This document shows positions 15,045 through 23,940 of a stretch of 46,987 nucleotides of DNA, piece after piece (the stretch's first letter is position 1; each line of letters begins with the position of its first letter). The translations under genes and the position numbers were made by a program. The DNA lies in assembly GCA_021827405.1 (NCBI GenBank), contig JAKAVY010000012.1:1-46987 (forward strand), given 5' to 3'. The notes beneath the pieces were generated by a model. It had not been told where the DNA came from, did not search any database, and was given only the letters and a program-made list of their open reading frames with translations. Source of the DNA: Thermoplasmata archaeon. GTDB taxonomy: Archaea; Thermoplasmatota; Thermoplasmata; Lutacidiplasmatales; UBA184.

Positions 15045-17099
15045 TCAAGGTTCCACCGGTAGGGCCTGGGCCGCCTCGGGCCGTGGCCCCCCCAGTAGCT
15101 GCGCGGGCCGGACGGGCAGGTCCGTGATCCGGTGTCGGAGGAGGCCTTCCAGGGCCCGGACGAGGGCGGGCGGCACGCCGACGGTGGGGGACTCCCCCAC
15201 GCCCTTGGCCCCGGGGGGGATCGGGGAGGGGGCGCCATGGAACTCGACCCGGACCGGGGTGGCGGGGCTGGAGGGAAGGAGACCGGCATCGGCCAGGCTG
15301 CCCGTGAGGACCTGGCCGTTCAAGTCGTAGGCCACCTCTTCGGAGAGGGTCTCTCCGATCGCCTGGAGCGTGCCCCCGACGACCTGGGACTCCGCGGCGG
15401 CGGGGACCAGGACCCGGCCCAGGTCGTAGTAGGCCAGCACCTCTTCGACGGTCACCCGGCCCAGATCGTCGACCCGGGCCCGGACCACGTTGGCGCCCAA
15501 GGAGTTCATCTGGCCGGACTGCGGTTCGAAGAGGGTGACGTCCCACTCCCCCCCCAGCAGGCGGTCGAGATCGAACCCCCCGGTCCGCTCCTCCACCTGC
15601 CGCCGAAGTCGTCGGGCCGCCGCCACGAGGGCCGCCCCCCCGGCCATGGCGGAGCGGCTGCCCCAGGACCCGATCCCCCGGGAGAGGAAGTCGGTGTCGG
15701 CGTTGTGGACCACGATACGCTCCGGCGGGACCCCGAGCTCCTCGGTGAGAAGCGACCGGGTCCACGCACCGTGGGCCTGGCCGTGGTTATGGGAACCCAC
15801 CCCCACCTCCAGCTTCCCGTCCCGGGCGAGCAGCCGGGCCCCCTCGCCGGGGGCTAAGGCCGGGACGAGGACGAACAAGCAGAACCCGGCCCCTTGGGGG
15901 AGGGGCGAAGGGCAAGGGAGGGCCTTCACGGCCTCCTCCAGGAAAGGTCGGCTGGGGGGGAGCTGGAGCCCCAGCGGGGAGACGGTGGGTGCCTCGGTGG
16001 TGTTCCGTCGGCGCACCTCCACGGGGTCCAGCCCGAGCTCGTCGGCCAGCCGGTCCATCATCCGCTCGATCAGGAAGGCCGCCTCGGGCCGACCGGCTCC
16101 CCGGTACGGCCCCAACGGTACCTTGTTCGTGTAGAGGGAGCGGGCGTGGACGAACGCGCGGGGGATCCCGTAGGGTCCGGTGAGCTGGTAGCCGATGAAG
16201 CGGGGGGTGGAGCCGTTGAGGCCACAGAGGTACGCTCCGGCGTCCACGAGGATGTCCCCCTCCAGGGCCTGGACCCGGCCATCGCGCCCGGCGTGGAGCC
16301 GCACATGGCCCTCGGTGCCCCGCCCGTGCCGGGAGGAGGTCAGGTGTTCCCTCCGGGTCTCGATCCACTTCACCGGCCGACCGGTCCGCATGGCGGTGTG
16401 GGCGAGGAGGACGTACTCCGGGTAGAGCGACCCCTTCGACCCGAAGGCCCCCCCCGTGTCGGTCTGCACCACGCGGATCGCCTCGGGCGGGAGGCCGAGG
16501 GACTGGCTGAGACCCCCGCGAACGGAATAGACCGACTGGGTGGAGGCGTACAGGGTCAGCCGCCCGCCTTCGAAGAGGGCGAGCGCGCCCCGGGTCTCCA
16601 GCGGGTTGGCGGCCACCCGGGCGATCTGGAAGCGGTCCTCCAGGACCACGGGGGCGCCCAGGTCCCCCACCGGCTCGCCTAAGGTGAACTCGGTCATCAC
16701 GTTGGAGGAGAGCCCGGCGTGGATGGGCGGGGAAGAGAGCGCCTGCCGGAGGGTGACCACGGGGGGAAGGGGGTCGTACTCCACGTCCACCTCGGCGGCC
16801 AGGTCCTCCGCCTCTGCCAGGGTGGGGGCGACGACGGCCCCGATCGGCTGGCCCACGTAGTTGACCTCTTCCTGGGCCACGGCAGGTTCCCCGACCCCGG
16901 TGAGTCCCGCGGCCGCTCCCTCTCCCGTGGAAGGGAGGACCGCATGAAGGTCCCGACCGAGCAGGGTGGGAGGCACCTTGAGGAGGCGGGCCCGGGCATG
17001 GATGCTCCGGAGGACCTTCAGATGGAGGAGGTCCGGGAAGCGGAGGTCGTCGAGGAACCGGCCCTTCCCGCGGATGAGCCCGACCGGATCGGTGGTCAT
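15045..17099 (-). CDS. Xanthine dehydrogenase-family molybdopterin-binding subunit
   Basis: Large, molybdopterin-binding subunit of the aldehyde oxidase/xanthine dehydrogenase/CoxL family, 684 aa. Visible landmarks: GKGRFLDD at the N terminus, VNYVGQPIGAVVA, GGAFGSKG near residue 217, GPYRGAGRPEAAFLIERMMDRLADELGLDPVEVRRRN, GIGSWGSRSAMAGGAA, and GVGESPTVGVPPAL near residue 635 carrying the catalytic Glu. It is about 100 residues shorter than most relatives; the shortening falls mainly after VRRRN, where the middle section is compressed. No FAD or [2Fe-2S] subunit genes are adjacent, which these enzymes normally need. It is the last gene of the molybdate/tungstate operon. Substrate unknown. Confidence 0.85.
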   Translation of the reverse strand: MTTDPVGLIRGKGRFLDDLRFPDLLHLKVLRSIHARARLLKVPPTLLGRDLHAVLPSTGEGAAAGLTGVGEPAVAQEEVNYVGQPIGAVVAPTLAEAEDLAAEVDVEYDPLPPVVTLRQALSSPPIHAGLSSNVMTEFTLGEPVGDLGAPVVLEDRFQIARVAANPLETRGALALFEGGRLTLYASTQSVYSVRGGLSQSLGLPPEAIRVVQTDTGGAFGSKGSLYPEYVLLAHTAMRTGRPVKWIETRREHLTSSRHGRGTEGHVRLHAGRDGRVQALEGDILVDAGAYLCGLNGSTPRFIGYQLTGPYGIPRAFVHARSLYTNKVPLGPYRGAGRPEAAFLIERMMDRLADELGLDPVEVRRRNTTEAPTVSPLGLQLPPSRPFLEEAVKALPCPSPLPQGAGFCLFVLVPALAPGEGARLLARDGKLEVGVGSHNHGQAHGAWTRSLLTEELGVPPERIVVHNADTDFLSRGIGSWGSRSAMAGGAALVAAARRLRRQVEERTGGFDLDRLLGGEWDVTLFEPQSGQMNSLGANVVRARVDDLGRVTVEEVLAYYDLGRVLVPAAAESQVVGGTLQAIGETLSEEVAYDLNGQVLTGSLADAGLLPSSPATPVRVEFHGAPSPIPPGAKGVGESPTVGVPPALVRALEGLLRHRITDLPVRPAQLLGGPRPEAAQALPVEP

Positions 17100-17204
17100 G
17101 GTTGGGGCCTCGCACGGCAGGCAGCGCGCGACCGGGAAGGACCTCCCCCGGGAGGATGAAGGTTGCCGAGGGTAAGCCCTTGCGGCGGCTGGGAAAGGGA
17201 TTGG

Positions 17205-17849
17205 TCAGGGGGCCACGGGGCGGAGGGCGGTGGCCTTGAGGTAGAGGAACACCCGGGAGCCTTTCCGGAGCCGGAGGGCGCTCACGGCGGCCTCCGTGAG
17301 CGCCACCGGCAGCCGTTCGCCCCCCGCTTCCACCTCCGCCAGGACCTGCAGCGAGCCCCGCGGCTTGAGGGAGAGGATCCGGGCGGGCAGGACGTTGCGG
17401 GCGCTTGCCGGGAACCGGCCCCGGGCCACGAGAACGGCCTCCGGGTCCACCGTCACCCCCCGGAGCTCTCCTTCCTGGCCAGGGAAGCCTACGGAGAGGA
17501 CGAGCCCGCGCTCGGTGGTGAGGGAGGGGGGCGGGCCCCCCGAGTATCGGCCGAAGAGCAAGGCGCCGGGGGACCGGTGGGACCGGAGGGACCGAAGGGG
17601 GGTGCCGGGATGCTGGGAGAGCAATTGACGTCCGGCCCCCGTGAGCCGGGTCCACGAGGAGCCGGGCGGACCTTTCCGGGCCGTGACGACCGGACGTCCC
17701 AGGTAGCGACCCATCCGCCGGAGCCGGTAGTTCGCCTGGTCCCGGCCGATCCTTAGTTCGCGGCAGACCTGGGCGAGATGGGGGGTCTGCGCGAGACGGG
17801 CCAGAAGCCGGAGGTCCAGGGGAGTGAGGACCAGCTCATTGCGGCGCAT
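17205..17849 (-). CDS. ModE-like molybdate-responsive regulator (HTH plus TOBE)
   Basis: 214 aa. The N-terminal domain (about 8-75) is a LysR-type winged helix like that of ModE: LTPLDLRLLARLAQ, then LAQVCRELRIGRDQANYRLRRM. A linker region leads to a C-terminal TOBE/Mop oxyanion-binding domain (about 150-212) with LPARILSLKPRGSLQVLAEVEAGG and LRLRKGSRVFLYLKATAL. It should sense molybdate or tungstate and control the importer operon it sits in; an inverted repeat at the operon promoter is the likely target. The start overlaps the end of the ATPase gene by 14 bases. Confidence 0.82.
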   Translation of the reverse strand: MRRNELVLTPLDLRLLARLAQTPHLAQVCRELRIGRDQANYRLRRMGRYLGRPVVTARKGPPGSSWTRLTGAGRQLLSQHPGTPLRSLRSHRSPGALLFGRYSGGPPPSLTTERGLVLSVGFPGQEGELRGVTVDPEAVLVARGRFPASARNVLPARILSLKPRGSLQVLAEVEAGGERLPVALTEAAVSALRLRKGSRVFLYLKATALRPVAP

Positions 17850-18879
17850 GGACCGGTGCCTCAGAGGCCCCGAGAGGCAAGAGGGCTTCGCTCCGGAGGG
17901 AAACGCTGAGCCTGGTGCCAGGGGCGGGGAGGGCTCCGGGGGTCTCGGGGTGGTGCACCCGGAGGGGGAGCCCTTCCGAGTCCCCCTTGAGGAGCCACCC
18001 GTCCGGGAGGGGGAGGAGGCGGTTGAGCGTGAACGGCCAGGTCCCCGGCCCTCCCCCCGAGACCGGCAGGAGGTCCCGGGAGAAGAGCGCGACCCCCTCG
18101 GGCCCCGCGAGAGACCGGAGGGACCGGGCGAGCCGGGAGCCGGGGTAGCGTTCTAAGTCCTCGAAGGAGAGGACGTTCTCGCAGCCGAGAAAACGGGCCG
18201 CGAAGGCGCTCGGAGGCCTCCGTCTAAGTTCTTCCGGGGAGCCCTCGAACCGGGCCTGCCCGTCCTGGAGGAGGAGGAAACGGCGTCCCAGGGAGAAGGC
18301 CACCGCCGGCTCGTGCGCCACGATCACGGTGGGTAGGTGGTGGGTCTCCAACGTGGCCCCCAAGAGGTCGAGCAGGTCCTCCCGGGCCTCCAGGTCCAGC
18401 CCTGCAAAGGGTTCGTCCCAAAGCAGCCAGCGAGGCTCGGCGGCCAGGGCGCGGGCCATGGCCACCCGCTGTCGCTCCCCCCCGCTCAGCGTCCCCGGGT
18501 AGCGGTCCCTCAGGACCGTAAGGCCGAGGTCTGAGAGGAGGGCGAGGGCCCGGGCCCGGGCGTCCCGGCGGGCGCGCAGTTCCAGCGGGTAGAGCACGTT
18601 CCCCAGGACGGTCCGGTGAGGCAGGAGCCCCAGCCCTTGGGGGACGTAGCCCACGCCCCGCTCTTCCGGTGGGAGCGCGGCGAGGGGTCTTCCCTCCAGG
18701 GAGACGGAGCCCTCCGGGACGGGGAGGAAGCCCGAGAGCGCGCGCAGAAGGGTGGTCTTCCCCGACCCGGAGGGGCCGAGGAGGCCGAGCACCTCCCCGG
18801 GGCGGAGCTCGAAGCCGATCGGCCCCAGGGAGAAGTCCCCCACCCGGGTCCGAAGCCCCCGGACCACGAGCCCGCTCAA
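17836..18879 (-). CDS. wtpC: Molybdate/tungstate ABC transporter ATP-binding protein
   Basis: 347 aa. Walker A GPSGSGKTT (residues 35-43), Q-loop VPQGLGLLPHRT, signature LSGGERQRVAM (131-141), Walker B LLWDEP (152-157) and switch His189 in IVAHEP are all intact. A C-terminal extension of about 110 residues contains a TOBE-like regulatory region (VSLRSEALLPLG). It energises the permease encoded just upstream; the ATG overlaps the permease stop by 4 bases. Assignment to oxyanion import rests on the operon, with the WtpA-like protein and ModE-like regulator, more than on the ATPase itself. Confidence 0.87.
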   Translation of the reverse strand: MSGLVVRGLRTRVGDFSLGPIGFELRPGEVLGLLGPSGSGKTTLLRALSGFLPVPEGSVSLEGRPLAALPPEERGVGYVPQGLGLLPHRTVLGNVLYPLELRARRDARARALALLSDLGLTVLRDRYPGTLSGGERQRVAMARALAAEPRWLLWDEPFAGLDLEAREDLLDLLGATLETHHLPTVIVAHEPAVAFSLGRRFLLLQDGQARFEGSPEELRRRPPSAFAARFLGCENVLSFEDLERYPGSRLARSLRSLAGPEGVALFSRDLLPVSGGGPGTWPFTLNRLLPLPDGWLLKGDSEGLPLRVHHPETPGALPAPGTRLSVSLRSEALLPLGASEAPVHAPQ

Positions 18880-19754
18880 GGCAGGAGGTCCCCCCGGACC
18901 CAGGGGAGGGCGCCCCGACCCTCCACGAAGCGGACGGCCAGGAAGAGGGTCAACGCGATGAGGACCAGGAGGGAGGAGACCGCGGCGGCCCCCGAAAGGT
19001 CCCCCAACTGGTAGAGGTTGAAGATGTAGACGGAGATGGGGCTGGTGACCGGACCGGTGTAGAGCGCGGACGGGTACACGGCGTATGCCAGGATGAGGAA
19101 GCCGCCGATCTCGCTCACCGCCCGGGACCAGGAGAGGAGGGCGCCGGCAACGATGCCCCGGAACGCCAGGGGCAGGGTGACGGAGGCGGTGACCTCCCCG
19201 GGGGTCGCGCCCAGGCTCCGGGCGGCTTCGAGGACGGAGGGATCCACGGCCCGGAAGGCGAGCTCGCTGCTGAGCACGGTGTAGGAGGCGCTCACGTAGA
19301 CCATGACGAGCACGACCCCCCAGAGGGTCTCGAAGACGGGGAACCCCAGGCGGACCGCCCAGGCCCCGAGGGGGGAGGCCGGGGAGAAGAGCAGTAGGAT
19401 GGCGAGCCCCGCCACGAGGTGGGGGAGGACCAGGGGGAGGGTCACCACCGAGTGGAGGAGGGCCTTCCCCCGGAAGGACCGCCGTGCCAACAGATACCCC
19501 AGGGGCACCCCCAGCGCGAGGGTGATGGCGAGGGCGAGCCCGGAGGCGAGGAGGGTCACCGCCAGGGAGGCGAGGACGCCCGGGTTCGTCGCCTCCTGGA
19601 AGATCTCGCCGGGCGGGGCGTAGGTGACCAAGGCGAGGAGGGGAAGGAGGAAGAGGAGGACCAGGGAGCCTCCGAGGACCGCCGGGAGCACGGTGCCCCA
19701 GGGGCGCTTGGGGGGGAGCCGGATCCGCGCCTCCGGCTGGGAGGGGGTCTTCAC
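18876..19754 (-). CDS. wtpB: Molybdate/tungstate ABC transporter permease
   Basis: 292-aa inner-membrane permease with about six hydrophobic segments. The cytoplasmic EAA loop is visible as EAARSLGATPGEVTASVTLPLAFRGIVAG, the surface that docks the ATPase. The order LVTYAPPGEIF, SLAVTLLASGLALAITLALGVPLGYLLARR matches WtpB/ModB proteins. Overlaps the binding-protein gene upstream and the ATPase gene downstream by 4 bases each, so it is translationally coupled to both. Confidence 0.87.
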   Translation of the reverse strand: MKTPSQPEARIRLPPKRPWGTVLPAVLGGSLVLLFLLPLLALVTYAPPGEIFQEATNPGVLASLAVTLLASGLALAITLALGVPLGYLLARRSFRGKALLHSVVTLPLVLPHLVAGLAILLLFSPASPLGAWAVRLGFPVFETLWGVVLVMVYVSASYTVLSSELAFRAVDPSVLEAARSLGATPGEVTASVTLPLAFRGIVAGALLSWSRAVSEIGGFLILAYAVYPSALYTGPVTSPISVYIFNLYQLGDLSGAAAVSSLLVLIALTLFLAVRFVEGRGALPWVRGDLLP

Positions 19755-20818
19755 GGGATCTCGGCGCTCAGGACCGCCGGAAGGGGGGCCGTGAGGGGAG
19801 CGAGATAGGGGGGAAGGGGCCCGGGGCCCTGGACGTAGCCCGGGGCGATCGGCTGGAACCCTTGCGCCAGGAGGACCTGGGCTCCCACGGGCGTGAGCAG
19901 GAGGTGAACGAAGAGCTCGCCCAGGGTAGCGTTGGGCGCGTTCCCCGGGACGGTGGCCGAAAAGGCGATGGGGGCCCCTTGGACGAGCTCGGGGCCGGAG
20001 GGACCCAGGATGCTCGTGGAGGCCCTGGCATAGAACTGAAGGTCCGGGGCCGAGAAGTTCCCCAGGTCCACGGCCGGGGAGAGGGCGACGTAGGAGAGGT
20101 GGTGGGTGGTGGCGTAGGCCTGGTACAGGAAGTAGGCCTGGATGTCGCCCTGGGCCAGCTCGGTCCCCGCCGAGGTCTCGGGGACGAGGCGGGTGTCGCT
20201 GGGATTGGGCTGGGCCAGGCTCCCGGGGGCCCCGGAGAAGAAGTGTCCGTAGAGGGAGGAGAGGTTCCCCTGGGTGAGGAGCCCCTCGAGCTCGAGGGCG
20301 AAGATGGCGTTGAACCCGTCGGGGTCGGTGGAGGCGTTGGCCACGCCGAGGAGCACGCCGGGGCGATCGAGCAGGGCGGGCCAGTTGGACGCGTTGATCC
20401 CGCGGAGGGCGGAGCTCGTCGGGTCGTAGGCGAGGACCAGGGGGGACGTGGCGAAGAGGACCTCCCAGCGGGCGTTGGCCGGCTCGAGCAGTTCCGGGAT
20501 GAGGCGGAAGTCCGCGGAGGCGGCGACATCGAAGGGCTCATGGAGCTGGCTGACCGCTTCCAGGGCCTGGAGGCTCCCCTGGTACTGCTGGGCCGCGCCG
20601 GGGACGGAGATGGAAGGGGTCTCGTTGGCCAGGACCGCCGCCACCGCGGGGAAGGCCGCGTCCAGGAGGCCGGCCGCGGTGATGGAGAGGACGGAGGACC
20701 CTCGGGCGCCCGGACCGACCGTCCCGCCCGCCGGTCTCAGCCAGGTGCCCCCCGCGAGGCCGGCCAGCAGGGCGGCGGCGGCCACCAGGACGACCCAGAC
20801 GGGGTGGACCCTCCTCAT
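19751..20818 (-). CDS. wtpA: Molybdate/tungstate-binding protein, WtpA-like
   Basis: 355-aa extracellular substrate-binding protein. The N terminus has a positively charged start and a hydrophobic helix (about 6-25), serving as signal peptide or anchor; no lipobox cysteine is seen. The mature part matches the WtpA pattern: LSITAAGLLDAAF near 44, FDVAASADFRLIPELL, ARWEVLFATSPLVLAYDP, INASNWPALLDRPGVLLGVANASTDPDGFNA. These regions line the oxyanion pocket in the tungstate/molybdate family. First gene of a five-gene minus-strand operon ending at 15045. The start is 9 bases from an inverted repeat and about 30 from a TATA box. Confidence 0.85.
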   Translation of the reverse strand: MRRVHPVWVVLVAAAALLAGLAGGTWLRPAGGTVGPGARGSSVLSITAAGLLDAAFPAVAAVLANETPSISVPGAAQQYQGSLQALEAVSQLHEPFDVAASADFRLIPELLEPANARWEVLFATSPLVLAYDPTSSALRGINASNWPALLDRPGVLLGVANASTDPDGFNAIFALELEGLLTQGNLSSLYGHFFSGAPGSLAQPNPSDTRLVPETSAGTELAQGDIQAYFLYQAYATTHHLSYVALSPAVDLGNFSAPDLQFYARASTSILGPSGPELVQGAPIAFSATVPGNAPNATLGELFVHLLLTPVGAQVLLAQGFQPIAPGYVQGPGPLPPYLAPLTAPLPAVLSAEIP

Positions 20819-20826
20819 GGTCGCTT

Positions 20827-20851
20827 ATGTGTCAAAAAGACACATTAAAAA
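20827..20851 (-). promoter_or_regulatory. wtp operon promoter and candidate oxyanion-responsive operator
   Basis: ATGTGTC AAAAA GACACAT (20827-20845) is a perfect 7-bp inverted repeat with a 5-base spacer. TTTTTAAT on the minus strand (20844-20851) is a TATA box centred about 30 bases before ATG 20818. The repeat covers the space between TATA box and start codon, where a bound repressor would block RNA polymerase. The operon encodes a ModE-like regulator, the obvious candidate ligand-responsive binder. The repeat differs from the E. coli ModE box, so the link is inference. Confidence 0.65.
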
Positions 20852-21199
20852 GGCTTTGGGCTCCCCTCCCGGGTCCGGCCCCCTCGGGCGGGACGTACCT
20901 CTCCCGTCCCCGCCTCGCCCACCGGCCTGCGGAGGACCCGGTGGACCCCGGAGGCCCCCGGGGCACCGGGGAACGGCCCCTGGCCTCCGGCCCCAAGGTC
21001 GGGGAGGCCAAGGGGGGGCCCGACGCTCCCGGCGCCGAGGGGGAAGAGCCCGGGGCCCCTCCGACGGGGCCCGGCGGGACGGGAGGGTCGGGCCGACCGG
21101 GTAAGGGAAGTATCCCCCCGACGGACGGGGGCGGACGGGCCCGTCGGAAGGCCGGGGGGCGGGCAGGGAGGCTCCCTACCCTTTTATCACCCTTCGGAC
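20852..21199. other. Gene-free divergent spacer, GC-rich
   Basis: Very GC-rich sequence between the wtp promoter and the hybrid kinase gene. Open frames here have no recognisable content. CTTTTATC at 21181-21188 is a good TATA candidate for the kinase. Confidence 0.5.
21181..21188 (+). promoter_or_regulatory. TATA box of the hybrid kinase gene
   Basis: CTTTTATC. With a normal 26-base spacing, transcription would start near 21211, which is after the ATG at 21200. If so, translation would begin at an in-frame GTG at 21242 or 21281. Confidence 0.5.
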
Positions 21200-23938
21200 A
21201 TGGATTCCATAGGTCCGTCGGGTCGCAGGGTCGGTGCGATCGTGCGCCACGGGCCAGCGGAAGTCACCGGGGTAGGGGGCGTGAGCGGCGATCCGGGTCT
21301 CGAACGCGACCTCCTGCCCAAGGGGAAGGTCCCTCCGGAGCAGGCGCAGAAGCTCCTGCACGAGCGGACGGAACTGTTGCTGAAGGTCCGTCACGTCCTG
21401 AAGAAGGAGGTGGACCGTCGGCGCCGGGCGGAGCTCAAGGCGGCTCTGGAGGGCGCCATCGGACGGATCCTGGCGGGCGTGGAGGTCTTCCCGGACGCGT
21501 TGCCCACCCTGGTCCGGGCCTTTTGCCTCGGAGCCGACTGGGAGGCCGGGGAGTACTGGCTCTTCGACGCGCCCCGGAAGAAGCTGTTCTGGCGGGGCGC
21601 CTGGTGGAAGGAGGAGCTGGACCTCACGGCCTTCGAGGAGGCCAGCTTCGAGGCGGCGGTGTCCCCGGGAGAGGGCCTGGCCGGCCGGACCTGGGAAAGC
21701 GCGCAGAACCAGTGGGTCCACGTGGTGGGGGACGACCCCAACCGGATGCGGGCCGCCGAGGCGACCAAGGCGGGGTTCCGAACGGCGCTCGGGTTGCCCT
21801 TCCACAGCGGGGAGGGGACCGACGGGGTGCTCATCCTCTATCACCGGGCGGTCCGGCGGCACGAGGACGAGGAGGTGGAGTTCATGGCCAAGCTCCTGCG
21901 GCAGGTGGAGCGCCTGGCCACCTGGAAGTGGGGCGACCAGGCCCACCAGCAGCGGGTCCAGGAGGTGGGCCGGATCATTTCCGGGCTTCCCCTGGCGACG
22001 GAGGTGGTCAATGCCCAGGGGGAGGTGGTCTTCGCGAGCCAGCCCGCCCGGCTGCTCTTGAACAAGGGGGCCCAGAGCGGCTTCAACCTCCGGGAGTTCT
22101 CGTCCACCTGTCTCGCCTACGTGAGCGGGACGGACAAGCTCTACCCGTACGAGCTCCTCCCGCAGGTCCGGGCGATCAAGGGGGAGGCCTGCAAGGTCGA
22201 CGACCTGGAGATCCGGGGGGGAGGGCGCACCACCGCGCTGGAGGTCTGGGCGAGCCCGGTCTATGGGGAGGGCGGGAAGACCGACTACGCGGTCTCGGTC
22301 TTCGTGGACGTCTCTGACTTCAAGCGGCACAAGATCGAGCTGCAGCGGGCCAAGGAGGCGGCCCAGGCCGCCGACCGGGCGAAGAGCGAGTTCGTCTCCC
22401 GGATGAGCCACGAGATCCGGACCCCCCTCAACGCCATCCTGGGGATGGTGGACCTGCTCTGGGAGACGACGCTGAACCAGGACCAGCAGGAGTATGTGCG
22501 GATCGCCCGGAACGCCGGGTCCAATCTCATGAGCCTGGTGAACAACATCCTCGACCTCTCTCGGGTGGAGGCCGGGCGGATGGAGCTCGCCGCCACGGCC
22601 TTCTCGCTGGAGGAGTTCCTGGACCGGACCACGGACCTCTTCGCGCTCAAGGCCCACCAAAAGGGCCTGGAGCTCACCTACTACGTGGACCCCGGGGTCC
22701 CCGAGCGGCTCATCGGGGATCCCGTGCGCCTCCGGCAGATCCTGGTGAACTTGCTGACCAACGCGATCAAGTTCACGGAGAAGGGCCACGTGATCATCCG
22801 GGTCCGCCGGGACCCCCATGACGAGGACCCGGGGGCGCTGTTGCTCTCGGTCACGGACACGGGCATCGGGATCCCGCCGGAGCGCCACCAGGCGATCTTC
22901 GAGAGCTTCACCCAGGCGGCCACGAGCACGGCGGCCGAGTACGGGGGCAGTGGTCTGGGGCTCACCATCGCGAAGCACCTGGTGGAGATGATGGGGGGCC
23001 ACATCTGGGTGGACAGCGCCCCGGGGGAGGGGAGCGTCTTCTCCTTCACGACGAAGCTGCAGGTCCCGCCGGGGACGGCGGTGCGCATGGCCCGGCCCGA
23101 GTTCAAGGGGATCCGGATCTTAGTCCTGGAGGACCAGCCCGCGGACCGGGAGGAGGTCCGGAGCATCCTCACCAAGGCCGGGGTGCAGGTGACGGTGGCC
23201 ACCGGGGGGAAGGAAGGGCTTTCCGAGTACAAGCGCGGACGCAACCGCGGCAGCCCGTTCCATCTGGTCCTGGTGGCGAGCCGGCTCACGGACATGAGCG
23301 GCTGGGAGGTGGCCAAGGAGATCGCCGAGCTCGGTTCGCTCAACTCCCTGGTCTTCCTCTTGACGGCCGGGCAGCGGGCGCAGGACCTCCCCCGCCTGAA
23401 GGAGGTGGGCATCACCAACTACCTGGTGAAGCCGGTGGACAACGCCACCTTGCTCTCCATCGTGGCCACCGCGCTTCGGGAGACCCGGGCGATCCCGAGG
23501 TCCGTATCCCGGGGGACCCCCGAGACCGCGAGCCCCGCCACCCCGAACCTCTCGGGGCTCCGGCTCCTCCTGGTGGAGGACTCGGAGGACAACCGCTTCC
23601 TGTTGCAGCGCTACCTGAGGAGCACGGCCTGCCGCATCGACACGGCGGAGAACGGCAAGGTGGCCGTGGACAAGTACAAGGTCGCGCCCTACGACCTGGT
23701 CCTCATGGACCTCCAGATGCCCTTCATGGACGGGTACGCGGCCACCCGAGCGATCCGGGACTACGAGAAGGAGCGGCAGCTTCGGCCCACCCCCATCATC
23801 GCGTTGAGCGCCTACGCCATCAAGGAGGAGGTGGAGAAGAGCCTCGAGGCCGGGTGCGATGCCCACATCACCAAGCCGGTCGAGAAGGCGAAGCTCTTCG
23901 AGATCCTCACCCAGTACGGGAAGAAGGCGGTGGCCTGA
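21200..23938 (+). CDS. Cytosolic hybrid histidine kinase: GAF-PAS-HisKA-HATPase-REC-REC
   Basis: 912 aa, no transmembrane segment. Order of domains: a helical lead (45-80), GAF-like sensor (about 90-230), PAS-like domain (250-375), HisKA with SHEIRTPLNAIL (phospho-acceptor His404), HATPase with NLLTNAIKF, DTGIGIP and GSGLGLTI (about 500-625), then two receiver domains. REC1 (about 638-760) has Ala693 where the phospho-accepting Asp should be (LVLVASRLTD), so it is a pseudo-receiver. REC2 (about 786-905) is intact: VEDSEDN, Asp837 in LMDLQMP and KPV. Signal probably cytosolic or redox, unknown. An Hpt gene follows 2 bases later. The start is uncertain; see the TATA box at 21181. Confidence 0.88.
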   Translation: MDSIGPSGRRVGAIVRHGPAEVTGVGGVSGDPGLERDLLPKGKVPPEQAQKLLHERTELLLKVRHVLKKEVDRRRRAELKAALEGAIGRILAGVEVFPDALPTLVRAFCLGADWEAGEYWLFDAPRKKLFWRGAWWKEELDLTAFEEASFEAAVSPGEGLAGRTWESAQNQWVHVVGDDPNRMRAAEATKAGFRTALGLPFHSGEGTDGVLILYHRAVRRHEDEEVEFMAKLLRQVERLATWKWGDQAHQQRVQEVGRIISGLPLATEVVNAQGEVVFASQPARLLLNKGAQSGFNLREFSSTCLAYVSGTDKLYPYELLPQVRAIKGEACKVDDLEIRGGGRTTALEVWASPVYGEGGKTDYAVSVFVDVSDFKRHKIELQRAKEAAQAADRAKSEFVSRMSHEIRTPLNAILGMVDLLWETTLNQDQQEYVRIARNAGSNLMSLVNNILDLSRVEAGRMELAATAFSLEEFLDRTTDLFALKAHQKGLELTYYVDPGVPERLIGDPVRLRQILVNLLTNAIKFTEKGHVIIRVRRDPHDEDPGALLLSVTDTGIGIPPERHQAIFESFTQAATSTAAEYGGSGLGLTIAKHLVEMMGGHIWVDSAPGEGSVFSFTTKLQVPPGTAVRMARPEFKGIRILVLEDQPADREEVRSILTKAGVQVTVATGGKEGLSEYKRGRNRGSPFHLVLVASRLTDMSGWEVAKEIAELGSLNSLVFLLTAGQRAQDLPRLKEVGITNYLVKPVDNATLLSIVATALRETRAIPRSVSRGTPETASPATPNLSGLRLLLVEDSEDNRFLLQRYLRSTACRIDTAENGKVAVDKYKVAPYDLVLMDLQMPFMDGYAATRAIRDYEKERQLRPTPIIALSAYAIKEEVEKSLEAGCDAHITKPVEKAKLFEILTQYGKKAVA

Positions 23939-23940
23939 GC

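Noticed and set aside
15787-17655. 622-codon open frame on the minus strand
   Set aside because: Shadow of the molybdopterin enzyme gene in another frame; translation is Arg/Pro/Gly-rich without motifs.
21176-23002. 608-codon open frame antisense to the hybrid kinase
   Set aside because: Explained by high GC in the third codon position; no domain, no promoter.
23264-23300. Frameshift as the cause of the missing Asp in the first receiver
   Set aside because: The reading frame continues cleanly through conserved receiver segments on both sides, so Ala693 looks like a true substitution.
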